The notes under the pieces are model-generated. The model worked only from the letters and a program-made list of their open reading frames with translations. It made no database searches and was not told where the DNA came from. Shown piece after piece: positions 23,146-35,000 of a DNA stretch of 64,000 bases. Numbering within the stretch: position 1 is the first letter of the stretch; each line of letters begins with the position of its first letter. Source of the stretch: Pohlia nutans (lineage: Eukaryota > Streptophyta > Bryopsida > Bryales > Mniaceae); NCBI GenBank assembly GCA_022496805.1, contig CM040094.1, forward strand, positions 12,299,501 to 12,363,500, written 5' to 3'. Position numbers and translations under genes: made by a program.

Positions 23146-25525
23146 ATGTTTCCTCCAATAAAATTCATAATTATTATGAATTTTCAAAGTGATATGCTTT
23201 GAAATTAAAATTATCCATAGGTAGGGGCATTAGCATCCCAAAAATGCTTTACAATCATTCAAAGTCAGCTTACAACTAATAGAGAAATTACTTTAAATTG
23301 CCCCATTTATACCTAATTCCATTCATTTACACCTAAAGAATTTACTTGAGTGCCATGCTAACTTGCTTCCTAATCATTGTCTTAATTGTTTAATCATCAC
23401 TTTCTGATCTCATTGCCATTCATTGAAGTATGTGAATTCGCTCTATTTACACCTAATTCCATCTATCACTTGTTGCATTTAGTGTTTGATTGAAGTGAGG
23501 TGGAATTGGATCAATCCCAAGATGGAATTAGAGGTCAATGAGAGGGTGCGAAATTGGATCTCGGGTGGTTTTAAATATATCCACCTCGATTATGAAGCTA
23601 GGAAGAATCAACTAAAACCTTCCATATATTCATTATTGCATAGTAGAGTGCATTTAACCCTTTAAGGTCTACAATTCCTATAGATTTAGTATTAAAAGTG
23701 AACTTGAAATTCATGTCAACATGGTTTTAATGAGCTATTGAAGTCTCAATTTAGAACTTCCTACTTACAACAAATACCAAACGTACTCCAACCTATCTAC
23801 TAATCCAAAGGGAACTTTAAAAATTAAACCATATACTACATCTTCTTTTGGTGCAAGTGTTTAGAAAGAAATCAATAGGCCAAATAAGCCAAAGTTCTCT
23901 ATAATTAACGCAAATAAATAATTAAATAAGTGCTCATTGATATACTTCGGTTATTTCTTATATATTTTTTTGAAACAGTAAATTAATTAATTAATTAATA
24001 TGATATTTGCCTAAAAGTTTGTCAATTTGAATCAACCACCGTAGATGACGTTTGGATTTAAACATGTTGGTGTTAAAAATTGAATTTCCATATCAGATTT
24101 TGAGAAGTCCACATCACCTTTAACCAAACACAATATGACATGTGGTACTTTTGGATGAAAATTAATTAATTGATGTTGAAATCCACTACGACGTAGGGTA
24201 TTCAAGAAATAAATCGGCCCTCGAGGGGCACTTGAGTGTAAAAACCACGTGAGTAAAAACACATGGTATTATTTATTCTTTGAAAATGATAATTATAAGA
24301 TACATATTTATATCAAATCCCCATGTTATTGATTAAAGACAACGTATAAACTCGGGGGTCGGTGTGTTAAAAAGTTAAGGATATAGGTGCAAACAACCAC
24401 TATATTATAGAGAGGTATTACTTTTTTTTTTTTCACATGCTATCATTATGTAATTTTCTACTTTGGGTTGATAGAAAAGGGGCTTGCATTACTTATAATT
24501 CCAAATTACCTATTATTCCATACCCTATAGTACTTTAAAGACGTCCAGTGCCATTTTTTATATTCTATATATTACTTTAAGTCCATTTATAATTTTTTGT
24601 CCCCATGTTTTTAAAATACCCTATCACTTGTTCGCACGTATATTGCTACTCTAACATATCGCTACTCCCCCCTTCCCCCCCCCCCCCCCCCCCCGAGCGT
24701 ATAAATAATATAGGGTACATAATAAAATCCATTATTAAAAAAATTGTGGACATAATATATAAGTATGTGGTCTCTGTTTAGGACTCTATAGATGAGAAGT
24801 AGTACATGAAAGTAGTTTTATTGTGATGATGTAGCTACTTTGGTCATTTTTAACTTGCGTTTGTAGTTTGGCTTTAATTGTAAGCAACCTTGTAGTACTA
24901 GTCCATGTTGGTAGTTTCAGTTAGTAGGCACAAATCATAAACTACCAAGAACTCGTAGAACCAGATGTATAAAATGTGTTTGTATATATAGAATATTGCA
25001 AATTTTGTTGTCTTTGGTCTATCGCTATGTATTAGCTGCAATTCTCATTCATTATGTTTTTTTTTTTAAAATTATAACTAATGTAGGGTGCTACCAAAGA
25101 CTTCTTTTTTATAAAGAAACCTTAATCCGCACTTAGAAAGCAGCATGTTGGAGAATTACATAATACAATGGTGCCAAAATACACTACACTTTAACATATT
25201 ACCTCCATTTTAAATACCTTTCAAACGTACATGGTTCATTTATTTATAGAAAAGTGTCTCCCTAAGGAAATCAACTTGTTTGTAACTAACTATTGGTTCT
25301 CCCGATACATTACTATTGCTATTTGTTGTAGTTTGGGTTTGTAAGCATTGGTTCTATGACAAGTCTATAAGATGGTTTTACGGGTGGTTTTAGTGGTCTA
25401 AGCAACTTGTACTTTAATTTTTATAATAATAGCATAGCTTACGCAAAAATCTTCTTTCGTTCTTGAAAAAAATCGTTATTTTCAATTGCTAATACTACAA
25501 AATAAAATATCTTGATAGAAATCTT
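23146..25525. other. AT-rich gene-free stretch with simple repeats
   Basis: No coding exon found. A C20 run sits at 24675-24694. A lone TTAACCCTTTAAGGTC terminus at 23654 begins sequence that weakly resembles the MITE at 26382. TTAATTAA repeats occur near 23985. The minus frame at 24032-24262 has no recognisable product. Confidence 0.5.
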
Positions 25526-25762
25526 TTAACTCCTAAATGACCGAGGATTTGTGAATTTTATTGACAAATCAATCAATCATAGTATCAAAAATATAATTCA
25601 CATGGAACTAAATTTTATAGTCATTGAAATCAGTGAAGTGCATAGTATGTGTTGATAAATAAAAAAAATAAAAAAAATAAAACACTAAAAACCGATAAAG
25701 GACCTATACAAAAATGCTATAAAAACCATATGACCCTTTTCATTTGGTCTTTTAGGAATTAA
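25526..25762. mobile_element. TTAA-type MITE
   Basis: TTAA at both sides (25526-25529 and 25759-25762), with ends CTCCTAAATGACCGAGGATT and GGTCTTTTAGGAA. The interior matches the elements at 4247 and 9593. Confidence 0.75.
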
Positions 25763-26215
25763 CCATGTTGAATTGCTTAAAATATAGTTCTAGGTGTTTT
25801 TCACCTTTATTACAAAGTCATAAACTTTGTTCAAGGTGTATTGAAAACTAGTAGATCATAACATTCTTGCCCTAGTGTGAAAATCATCATTTTAATAAAA
25901 GCCTACGTAATACCTAGAAGTTACTTATCTAATAGGATTATTTTATTTAAAAAATGTCAAAATTTAGAGACAAAGAAGGAGACAATGAAGATTCAATGAA
26001 GAAAAATAAAAGCTTTAAGAAAGAAAAGAACAAAGGATTAAATAAAAAAACAAACAAACTAGGTGATATAAAATCCTTTATTTGACTCCTTGTTTGTCTC
26101 TTACACAAAGATTTCTTCAACATTTCTGTATAATACAACTACCACTTGAAAAATTATACAAGATGAGATAAAATTGTACAAAATGGATAAAATTGTACAA
26201 GGTGAAATAAAATTG

Positions 26216-26335
26216 TACAACAACGACACTTCCCTGGGAAATGCCCAAAAAAAAAATCACTAAGTATGCAGGAATTGGGCACTATTTGTTTGGGCATTTC
26301 CCTCGGCAATGCACCTTTCTTACTTGTGCAAGATG
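26216..26335. mobile_element. CACTA-like MITE, degenerate copy
   Basis: The interior GAATTGGGCACTATTTGT.TGGGCAT and the flanking CCCTGGGAAATGCCC and GCACCTTTCTTACTTGTG match the elements at 85-205 and 1756-1874. The termini have decayed. It is surrounded by short direct repeats of AAAATTGTACAAGATGA (26151-26362). Confidence 0.55.
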
Positions 26336-26381
26336 ACTTAAAATTGTACAAGATGAGATAAATTACACTATGATCCCAAAC

Positions 26382-26585
26382 TTAACCCCTAATCATATGA
26401 ACATGCCTTTGAAGCCAATAGAATATGATGTTTTTTTCTTGTATTTGGAATGAATGCAGACTTTAATGGGTTTGAGTTCAAAAAAGAAGTTGAAATTTAG
26501 ATCCCAATTTAGAATTTCTTATGAGTGGTAAATATCAATCATACGACAACGTATATACTATTTCCATGGGACGTTTAGGGGTGAA
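26382..26585. mobile_element. TTAA-type MITE, short subfamily
   Basis: The left end is TTAACCCCTAATCATATGA; the right end is GGACGTTTAGGGG followed by TGAA in place of TTAA. The 204-bp interior matches 54729-54948 in the opposite orientation (TTAATGGGTTTGAGTTCAAA is shared). Confidence 0.75.
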
Positions 26586-27652
26586 GTACTCTATGACTAT
26601 TATACGTTGGCCGCTTTATCGACATATTTAACTACTAGTGCATTTCATATTCATTTGGTGGGTTTCACAAAGTGTGATAAATTTACACAAAGTGAAACAA
26701 ACATAATCAATATCAAATTAGTATCAAGTTGCGCAAAAGATATTTGATGGCGCATTCATTTGGGTAATTATCAAGTTGGGCGACAAGATATTTGGTGGTG
26801 CATTGGGTACTTTGATACGAGGAAGGGACTGATGGCTCTGGATTGGGAGAATTAACCCCCACACTGGGATCAAAGATAAAAAACAAAAACAAAACCTTGC
26901 CCCTATTTTTGAACATGGTGGGTGGTCCTAGAGTAATTTGAGGCGCAGACCCTAAATATATAGAATTAAATTTCCAAAAAAAAGCTCCCAGACCCCAAAT
27001 GAGAAAACCAGATGGTCCCAGTGTGGGGGCTGGTTCTCCCTCCCCCTGATGCTAGGCAGGGTCAAGAATTGGTTATGATATCGGTTATTGCATGCATGGG
27101 TAAAAGACACCTTCGGTTGTTGCAGGGATGGGCAAATGGCTTTTGGAACTTGTGTATGGGCACCACCCGCCCCGGCCATTCAACTGATTCAATAATTATG
27201 CAAATCACAGTCATTGGCAAAGCAGAGATAATAGGTGATTCCCCGACTCCCATTGGCTGCACACTACTTGGAAACACTACGCCCAATCATCACCGCAGAT
27301 TGACCAGCAGTTCAGTTGCTTGAAATACCTGCTAACCGCTGCATGTTGAATAGACCAAACCCTGCTATGTGCGTATCTCGTTACGGTACTCCACTTGTCA
27401 TTTGTCAATTCAGTAATGGAAAAAATAGCATTAAGAAGAAATAAAACAAAACCTGTGGTTCACACGCTCTCACGCTAACCCAAACCATGCAAGAGCATCT
27501 CTACCAGCAACTCTGAATTGCACTCTGAAATTGCCCTCTAAATTGTCTTCTAAGTTTGGTTCTGAGTCTGTGTTTGGCTCTGGTTCTTCCCGCCACGCCA
27601 ATTCCAACAGGGGTGGCGTTGTATTTTATTTAATTATCCTCTAAATTGTTCT
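26586..27652. other. Gene-free spacer
   Basis: Both strands show frames of 60-100 codons but none with a recognisable domain or splice context. AGAGCATCTCTACCAGCAAC at about 27492 is a possible lone Tourist-like end. Confidence 0.4.
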
Positions 27653-28241
27653 TTAATCCCTAAACGTACCAGGGTGTCCCTGGAATTGACAATTTGAGAA
27701 AAAAACATTATAAACTACCATTTGGGAGAGTATTTTGGAATTGATATACAAATGAAAGTTTTAGATTTTGAATTTTTGATTCCATCTGTACGGTTTGATT
27801 CACTAATACAATCACCAATATTTAATTGTAAAATCTGAAAGTTAAAATTAAAAATTCTTTCTAAATTTGATTACAAACTAAACTTCAACATTTTTTGAGT
27901 AAAATTTGTTGGAATGAGTTTGAAATGAGATACTCTTAAATGTGGTGATACTTTGAAATTTTTGTGTTTCTTAAATTTATGACCTCATTTTTCACGATTC
28001 CACTTTGAATTAGAGTCAATGCAATTTTGGCTTGGTCAACGACTTGACATACTTCTACATTTGTAATTTTAGAAAAATGTGTACTCTAGTATGACTAGAT
28101 CCAGCCACTAGATAAGACAACAACTTAATAAAGAATCTCCAAAAAATTGGATGAGTTTCATCCAAGCATTGATGAGAACGTGAGAAGGCTTTGAATCCGT
28201 TCGTCATCCAGTTTCTGGACTCTTGGACGTTTAGGGGTTAA
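27653..28241. mobile_element. TTAA-type MITE, 589 bp subfamily
   Basis: TTAA at 27653-27656 and 28238-28241, with ends TCCCTAAACGTACCAGG and CTTGGACGTTTAGGGG. It is a full-length inverted relative of 42420-43007 (588 bp). No ORF. Confidence 0.88.
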
Positions 28242-28800
28242 ATTTCTTCTTAATTGCACTCTAAAGGTCATCCAAAAATTCTAGGAAATACCACGTATCG
28301 GTAGTTCCCCACCAACATCACTCAATTAGATTTTGAAAATAGTAAGTAAATCATTTACAAGTCACCATGCATGCATGAATTGTGCAATTATGATGTGCAA
28401 TTCAGAAAGAGAAGATACATTTGAGTTATTTGTAAAGTTGAGCAAAAAAAATCCACAAGAGGAAAGACAAGGAAGAATTGGTATTCTTGCTTGTGGCAAA
28501 AACGAGTTTGGGTTCCATTTCTTTTAAACTTATCACAATGCTCCGCGTTATTGGATAGATTGGAACCTTGCACATCACTGAAGGAAGAGAAGCTTCCCCA
28601 TAGCACACTTGAGTTTCACAACGGAATCTCTATGCACCCCGTGTGCCTCCACACCAGCCACCAAAGCAAACAACTTAGCTCCTTGTGACAATGAGTGTCG
28701 GGGATTTCTATATAAACCTTGAAAACACAAAGCAGCAAACGAGGTACCGTGTGTTTACTTTAAGAATAACTCAATTACACTACTTTTTTGCTAATAGTGT
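28242..28800. other. Gene-free spacer before the LINE
   Basis: Frames on both strands between 28333 and 28690 have no family resemblance. Nothing else identified. Confidence 0.4.
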
Positions 28801-28811
28801 TTGTGATACTA
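28801..28811. repeat. Left target-site duplication of the LINE
   Basis: TTGTGATACTA, identical to 39345-39355. It directly abuts the (GATA)n end of the element, which is (TATC)n on the LINE's own strand. Confidence 0.85.
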
Positions 28812-28930
28812 GATAGATAGATAGATAGATAGAAACACCAACCCTATTAAAGGGCCGGCGTGAATAAAGTGTCCGTTCGTAACGTCAATGACCCGATGCC
28901 CACAGGACAAAGGGAAATTGGGACAATACT
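28812..28930 (-). repeat. LINE 3' tail shared with four short dispersed copies
   Basis: The last ~115 bases of the LINE RNA read GAGTAGTATTGTCCCAATTT, GGGCATCGGGTCATTG, TTTATTCACGCCGGCCC, then TTTC(TATC)5-6. The same sequence occurs alone at 15619-15723, 22325-22430, 43991-44129 and 61218-61343. A conserved tail of this kind is normally the element that the reverse transcriptase recognises. Confidence 0.85.
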
Positions 28931-29080
28931 ACTCACCCCTTGCGAGGATGGACACTATAGTAACCAGAACAGAGCAACAGTGACAGTAACAGAGGAGAAA
29001 AGCGAAGTTCTGTTGGGTGGGTGTTAGTTTGTATAAAGGTATGCTTAGTGTTAGTTTTTATCGCCAAGTCATGAGTTCTT

Positions 29081-29134
29081 TGGTTGGTTGGTGAAGGGCG
29101 TTGTATCACGATTATGTGGTCCGGGTTCGAAACC
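29081..29134 (+). promoter_or_regulatory. Possible tRNA-like pol III A and B boxes, antisense to the LINE
   Basis: TGGTTGGTTGG (29081-29091) fits an A box with one mismatch. GGTTCGAAACC (29124-29134) fits the B-box consensus GGTTCGANNCC. Spacing is about 32 bases. A TTTT run, a possible terminator, lies at 29301-29304. This could be a tRNA-derived SINE captured in the LINE 3' UTR, or chance. Confidence 0.4.
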
Positions 29135-29179
29135 AGTTGGGCTCGTTGAGCAGTGGTGTGATACACATGGCTTGGTGCT

Positions 29180-29260
29180 GCTAGTGAATTATCATGGCAG
29201 GAAAGTTGTACCAACCAACCGGCCCCATCTATCCCCTGAGACAAGCTGAGCTAGTGAATT
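29180..29260. repeat. 11-bp direct repeat around a 59-bp segment in the LINE 3' UTR
   Basis: GCTAGTGAATT occurs at 29180-29190 and 29250-29260. The length equals the LINE's own target duplication, so the 59 bases between may be a small insertion. A local duplication is the alternative. Confidence 0.45.
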
Positions 29261-29302
29261 TGAAGAGTGGCTAGCAGTGGTTTTCACCACTACCCCCCTC
29301 TT

Positions 29303-30718
29303 TTAATGTACTACGTCTGTTGGTATTGTTTGATTATTCTCTATACGTCTTTTATGTAAGAGGATAGATCCGGCATATTGTATGGCAATGGTATTTATTG
29401 CTTTGAATGTCTTTTTTATGGAGGTTTCGCAAATGTTGAATTTTGTTTCTAGTTTTTTCATAGAGGGGACGTGTGTGGTTCCTCTAGCTCCTGCTGTAAT
29501 GACTATCATAGGATCTACTTTCCATCCTTGTTGTATGATGTTATTAATTAGAGGTTGGTATGTTAAAAAAATTCTGCCAATTGTTTCTGTTGAAAATCTG
29601 TCGTTTGTGTATGTGAATTCTATGAATTGTATGGTTAGGTTATCAGCGGGGTTTAGAGGGGGTGGGCTTTGGTATGGGAGGCCTTTAATGCATAATATAT
29701 CAGGTTTGAATCTGGCATTACATTGACATCTTTGTTGATTACAAGTACATGGTAATAACCATATAGGGACTGTGTTTTCTTGTGGGTTATTGTTGAATGT
29801 GCCCGCATTCATGAGAATGTATCGTCTTGATTTATTTGAGGATAATATTAATTTTCTTAATTCCCATACGGCTTTATTGTGTCTTTTGGTTCTTAGTGCG
29901 TGTATATGGTGTTGTTTGCATATTAAAAGTACATGTAGCCATGTATCTGCGTCTTGTGAATTACAGATGGGACATGTTTTTGAAGGAAATCTTTGTATGC
30001 CGAAAATTAATTGCTTTCTGGCATTACCCATGTATTGACCGGTTCTAAATTTTAGTATGCTTGTTTTTTGTGAGTCTGTTATTGCTGGGTTATTCCAAAA
30101 GTCATTGGACATTTCGTTATCTATAACGGGGTTTGTTGTCCATTTGTTAATGTTGGGAAAGTTTTGTGCCAGTAATTCTAGGTTATTTTCTCGGTCATGT
30201 TTCTTTATGTATTCTTCCAAACATCTAACTGGTCCTTTGTCTGGTCGTTTGATACGACCGGGCCATATGTCTTTTTGGAAGTAGTAAGGTGTGGTATGTG
30301 CAAATTCGTGTGGATTTACTGCAAATTGATAATCTCTTTTCATGGTACCTTCTTTTGCGAGTTGGTCTGCGTGTTCATATCCGTTAATTTTAGCGTGTGC
30401 TTTAACTTTGTATATTGTAGTTGGTTGTGTTCGCATTTTTAGCATTTTTACCATTTCTTCTAATATGGTTTTATCGGCGTGGTTATTTTGTTGGGTTGGG
30501 TGTTTTAGTTGTGTGTTTAGAACATGTATACAATTGAGACAGTCAGTAAAAATGTGTGCAGGTTCGTTTATGTATTTAGTGGTGATTATTGAAAGTGTTT
30601 CATGTATGGCCATTAGTTCTGCTCTGAAGCATGTTTGTAGTCCAGGCAGTCTTTTTGATATTTGTACATTTGGTTTAGATGGGTTGTAGATTCCATATCC
30701 AGCTTTTTCTTTTTCCAA
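29303..30718 (-). pseudogene. LINE ORF2, third segment: RNase H core and CCHC zinc finger
   Basis: 471 codons. The RNase H fold continues from the YYTDGS strand encoded just upstream in another frame. Here follow CFRAELMAIHE (second acidic residue), HIFTDCLNCIHVL (third) and YEHADQLAKEG (fourth), so all four DEDD catalytic acids survive. Near the middle, CPICNSQDADTWLHVLLIC gives a CxxC-x8-H-x4-C zinc-binding pattern like that at the C-terminus of other LINE ORF2 proteins. RNase H would remove template RNA during second-strand synthesis. The frame change lies in the overlap 30613-30718, within an A-rich run (G-GAAAAAGAAAAAG on the coding strand), the kind of place where a single-base indel, or a sequencing error, is likely. 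Confidence 0.88.
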
Positions 30719-32067
30719 TGGCCGTCATCATCTTCTTTAGGTGGTAAAAAGGATCCATCTGTGTAATAGCTGTACCGTGGTAGAAATTTTAGTGTAGTGT
30801 TTATTTCGAAATTTGGAAGGGGATTTACCCACATGTTTTGTAGATTGTTATTGGGCGGGTATATGAGTTTGTTCCATTTTGTGCTTTTATTAACTTTTGT
30901 GTTTGGTGGTGTGGGTGGTGCTGTTTGTGTATGGTATTGCGAAATTTGTAAATTTTCTATTGTTGTGTTTATGGTGTCTATTTGGTTTATTGTCCCAATG
31001 TTGTTGTTTTGATGGTGTATACACCATATATGCATTGCAAGTGGTTCGTTTCGGGTTTTGTTGGGTTCTAGTGATATTGTAGATTCGTCATACGTAATGG
31101 TGTCCGCGGCAAAATGTATAATGGCATGTGTATCCGGGAAGGGTCCGTTGTACGGTGATAGATTTTGGTACCAGTTGGTGTCTGGGATTGCTAGAATGGT
31201 GACAGTTTCTGGGTCTTGTTTTGCTGCTAGTCTTGCCCAATGTATTGCTTGTTGTGTTGTTTCAGCGTCATTTGGGTGTGCATATCCGATACCTTTCCAT
31301 TTGTATTGAAAGGCTTCCCCTAGTGAGCCAAAAATCTTGTCTCTAGCGAATGTTGAGTAGAATTGGGTAGATTTCATGGAACATGTAACTGGTGTGGAAA
31401 AGTATGAGTGTGTTATATTAAATGTTGTTATTAGTGTGTCTAGAATGTTGGATGGGATGGTATGGTGTGGTGTTCTTATTGTATTCTTTTTGTGGTTTTT
31501 GTGTTCATATCTTTGGTATAGCCAGACTACTTCTGTTTCAAATGGTTGTATAGTAGGTATTAGTCTGTGGATGTTGTATTTGTTGTTGTTATATTGTTGT
31601 CATAACCATTTTATTCTTGTAGTTGGAATGGTAGTGATATATTTGCCGGTGTCGTTGTATATGTGAGTTTTATCATTTTGTGTTTGAATGATGCACTTGT
31701 TTGTATCTATGTCTCTTTCTGGGTTACATTCAATTGTGGATGTTTTAATGTGGGGGATTATTGTTGGAGGTGGGATGTATCTTGTGTCTCTATTTTGTTC
31801 GGGTGTAAATTGTGTATTTATAATATTTTGATGTTGTTTGTTTTTATAATCTGTGTAATATTTTGTAAGTAGATTTAGATTATGCTGTATTACTGTTGGT
31901 AGGTTTAGTGGAAATAATTCGCGTTGTTGTAACCATTTATTGTATGTTATGTGGTTTGAATCTATCCATTGACATAAGTAGGTGTTGTATTTTTTAGGTA
32001 TTTTGTATTTATCTTTAGTTGTGATTGTTTTGTGGTTTAATATTGTGCTAATGGGAATCTTATGGGG
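30613..32067 (-). pseudogene. LINE ORF2, second segment: PCIF1-methyltransferase-like domain and start of RNase H
   Basis: Open in one frame from 32067 to 30613 except for a TGA at 31600-31602. Between about 31545 and 31168 it reads PFETEVVWLYQRY, YFSTPVTCS, FYSTFARDKIFGS, AFQYKWKG, then AIHWARLAAKQ and ILAIPDTNWY. From memory, this series matches the C-terminal fold of PCIF1-type adenine methyltransferases as found in some protist and algal RT proteins (FASPLN, FYSAFPED..FG, NPxY, then WA..SA and VLP.W). The catalytic NPPF motif of PCIF1 is not present; the equivalent position reads YAHPND, so activity is doubtful. The segment ends with YYTDGSFLPP, the first RNase H strand and its catalytic Asp. 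Its place between RT and RNase H is unusual for a LINE. Confidence 0.7.
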
Positions 32068-35000
32068 TCATTTTTTATATTTTGCGGTGGGGCTGGTTGT
32101 TGTGGTTGAGGTGGTTGAGGGATTTGTACAGGATTTATTGGTGTTCTGGGGATTCTGTGTGGGTTGTATATTTTATATTTATCTTTGAGTGTGCGTGGTG
32201 GGGAATGTATTCGGCATGTGTTTGTGCAATCTTCATTGCATGTTGGTTCACAGAAGAGTTTTGCTGCTAAGTTTAGTGCACTTTTGTCTAGTTTTGTGGG
32301 GTTTTTATAGTATATTTTAAAATCTTCTGGTGACATTATTTTTGTTCCGTTGGGAAGGGTGATTTTTTCTATATTGTAAATTTTATGTGCCAATAATTTA
32401 TATAATAATTTTATGGAGAGTTTTGGGTCTAAGTGTGGGAGTTCGTTTATGACTGTAGTTTGCCATTCTTTTTCTAGTTCGGTCATGTGGAGTTGGAAAT
32501 TTTCTTCTGTGCTTTTTAGGTGTATATCACCTGCAGTTTTTAGAAGGAATAGTGTACGTGTTGTAGGAGATGTAATGCAATCTTGGCGTTTAATTCGTGA
32601 GATGTCTTTGGCACCGCCGGCTTTAACAAGTATGTGTTGTATTAGTCCTTTATATATTATTCCTAGTCTCCCTTTGTCATTAAGTGCATTTCGTAGTTGT
32701 TCACCAATGCATCTGAGGTAGGCATTTTTTAGAGAGAAGGCTTCTAGTCCAAATAAGTTATGGGGTAGTTGTGTTATTATGTTTGCAGTACTTTTAGGTA
32801 GTCCGCATATTGCTTTTTGGATTGCAATAATTTTCTTATCAAGTTTTTTGATAGTTGGTAGTGAATAAGGGACTGCAAAGAAACTGTAGGCTATGCCTGC
32901 TCTGATTACTGTATCCACCATACTGATTCTTTGTTTGATAATGGCATGGCATTTTGATAGTTGTTTGCATTGGTCTGTTATTTTAGTAGTGGTGATATGT
33001 GTTTGGAGTTTCCATTTTAGTAATAGAACTAATTGTATGCCCAAGTAGACATAAGGTTCATTTTGATGGAGTATTGGTAGTGTTTGGTCTCTGTAACTGA
33101 TTTTTTGGTTTGTCATGTGGATTTTGAATTTGTTTGGTTGCATTTTGGATTTATTTGGGCAACCGGTGACGGCACATTTTGTGACTCCCAAGTCCATGTC
33201 TGCCCATTCGCAAAATTTGTCAATTTTGTTTAGTTGTAATTGTAGTGATTTTGGATTATTTGATATAGTTGCTAGATCATCTGCGTATGCTGCAGAGCTG
33301 ATTTTAGTTTCTGATGTGCCAAATGTATATCCATTTTCGCCTCTTTGTAACCACCTCAAAAGTGGTTCTAGAAAAATTAAAAAGAGATATGGGCTAAGTG
33401 TGTCTCCTTGTATGGTTCCTCTTTGAATCGGTATTGGTTTTGTTTTCCCAAAGTGTTCTCCAGTTAATATAGTGTTTGAGTGGGAGTAGATGTTTCCGAC
33501 TAGCATTATTGCGTCTGTCGGGTATCCAAGGTCTTTCATTATAGCTAGGAGCCTTGCGTGATCAAGTGAGCCAAATGTGTTTTTGAAGTCTATGTAAAGT
33601 AGATATATGTCTTGATTTGTAAATTTTGCTTCTAGTGTTGCTATGAGGAGTTGTAGTTGCCTTGCTGTACTTCTTTCTGCTCGGAATCCTTCTTGACTAT
33701 CATGTAGGATTTGGTGTTCTTCACTGTACGCTGACAGTATGTATGTTAGTGTACTAGTGAAAAATTTGTATATTGTGTTTGCAAGTGCTATTTGTCTGTG
33801 GTTTGGCAGTTGTGCAAGATTTCCTTTTTTATAGAGTAGTATGGTTAAACTTATTTTCCATGAGGCTGGGATTTGTTTTTGTTTGTAGCAGTGAGTAAAA
33901 AATAAAAAGAGTAGTTTGTGAAAACTTTCAGGCATATCTTTTAGTATAGAGTTGGGAATTTTGTCTGGGCCTGGTGTTTTGTTGTTAGATAAATGTTTGA
34001 GACACATTTCGTATATTTCTTTGTCAAAGTGTTTATGTAGTGGGATTTGTGGGTTTCCTCTTTTTTCTATTACAAATCCATCAAGGTCGTGCCATGGGTA
34101 TTGTCTAACTCCACAAGTACAGTGTGATGGGTGTTCGGGTTGATAGTAGCAGGTAGGTACTGTAGGTCTATTGCTAATTGATTGTTGTATGTGGATTTCA
34201 TTTGCTATGTCATCTGGGCTTGTTAGTATGTCGTTGTTTCTATCCAATATGCAATCTAATGGTGGTGTCTCTAGGTTTTTAAAAACTCTCTTGTTTATTT
34301 TCTTTGGACTTTTGTCGTATAATTGTCTGTATTTTAGTATTGCCTTTTTTATACAATTTTGGGTATATTTTGTGGTGATTTTACGGGCTTGTATTTTTGC
34401 TGTCTTGGCTATTTCTACTAGTGATTGGATCCAATCTTGTTGATCATGTTCTTCGGTTGGGAGTGGTGGTATGTTTACACTTGTATAGGTTTTTAATTCT
34501 TCCATTATTGGATGTGTTGGCCAGTTTTGTGTATTTTTTATTATGTAAATTGTTTTTCTAATTAGATGGTAGGTAGAGAGGTGTTTTTTCCATGCTTTTT
34601 GTAGTTTTCTTGGTAAGAAGCCTCCTTGTTGGGAAGTGCGATTTGTTAGTGTCGGGAGTGGTGGTGCAGTACAAGTTTCTTGGATTTTATCTGAGATTTT
34701 TTGTATCATGTGATCTAATTTTGAACATGATGTTTGCCATTGATCGTTTGTTAATTGGTCATTCGATAGTATTGTGGTGAGTTCATTTATTTGCATCGCA
34801 TTTTCTTCAAAGTATTCTATTTTGAATTTTTCAATGTTTTCTTGTGGTATGGGGTTTAGTATTCTCGTTGTTTTGTTTATTACTGGTATGGGTCTCGCTA
34901 GTAAGGTGTTTGTTGGTATGTATAATGTTACTGGAGAGTGGTCAGAGTTGAGGTTGTGGTTATTGTCTGTAGTTGATATATATAAAGTATTATCTGGTGT

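Noticed and set aside
29124..29134. A tRNA gene at the B-box match
   Set aside because: The T-stem does not pair and no acceptor stem is visible; kept only as a possible pol III-like element.
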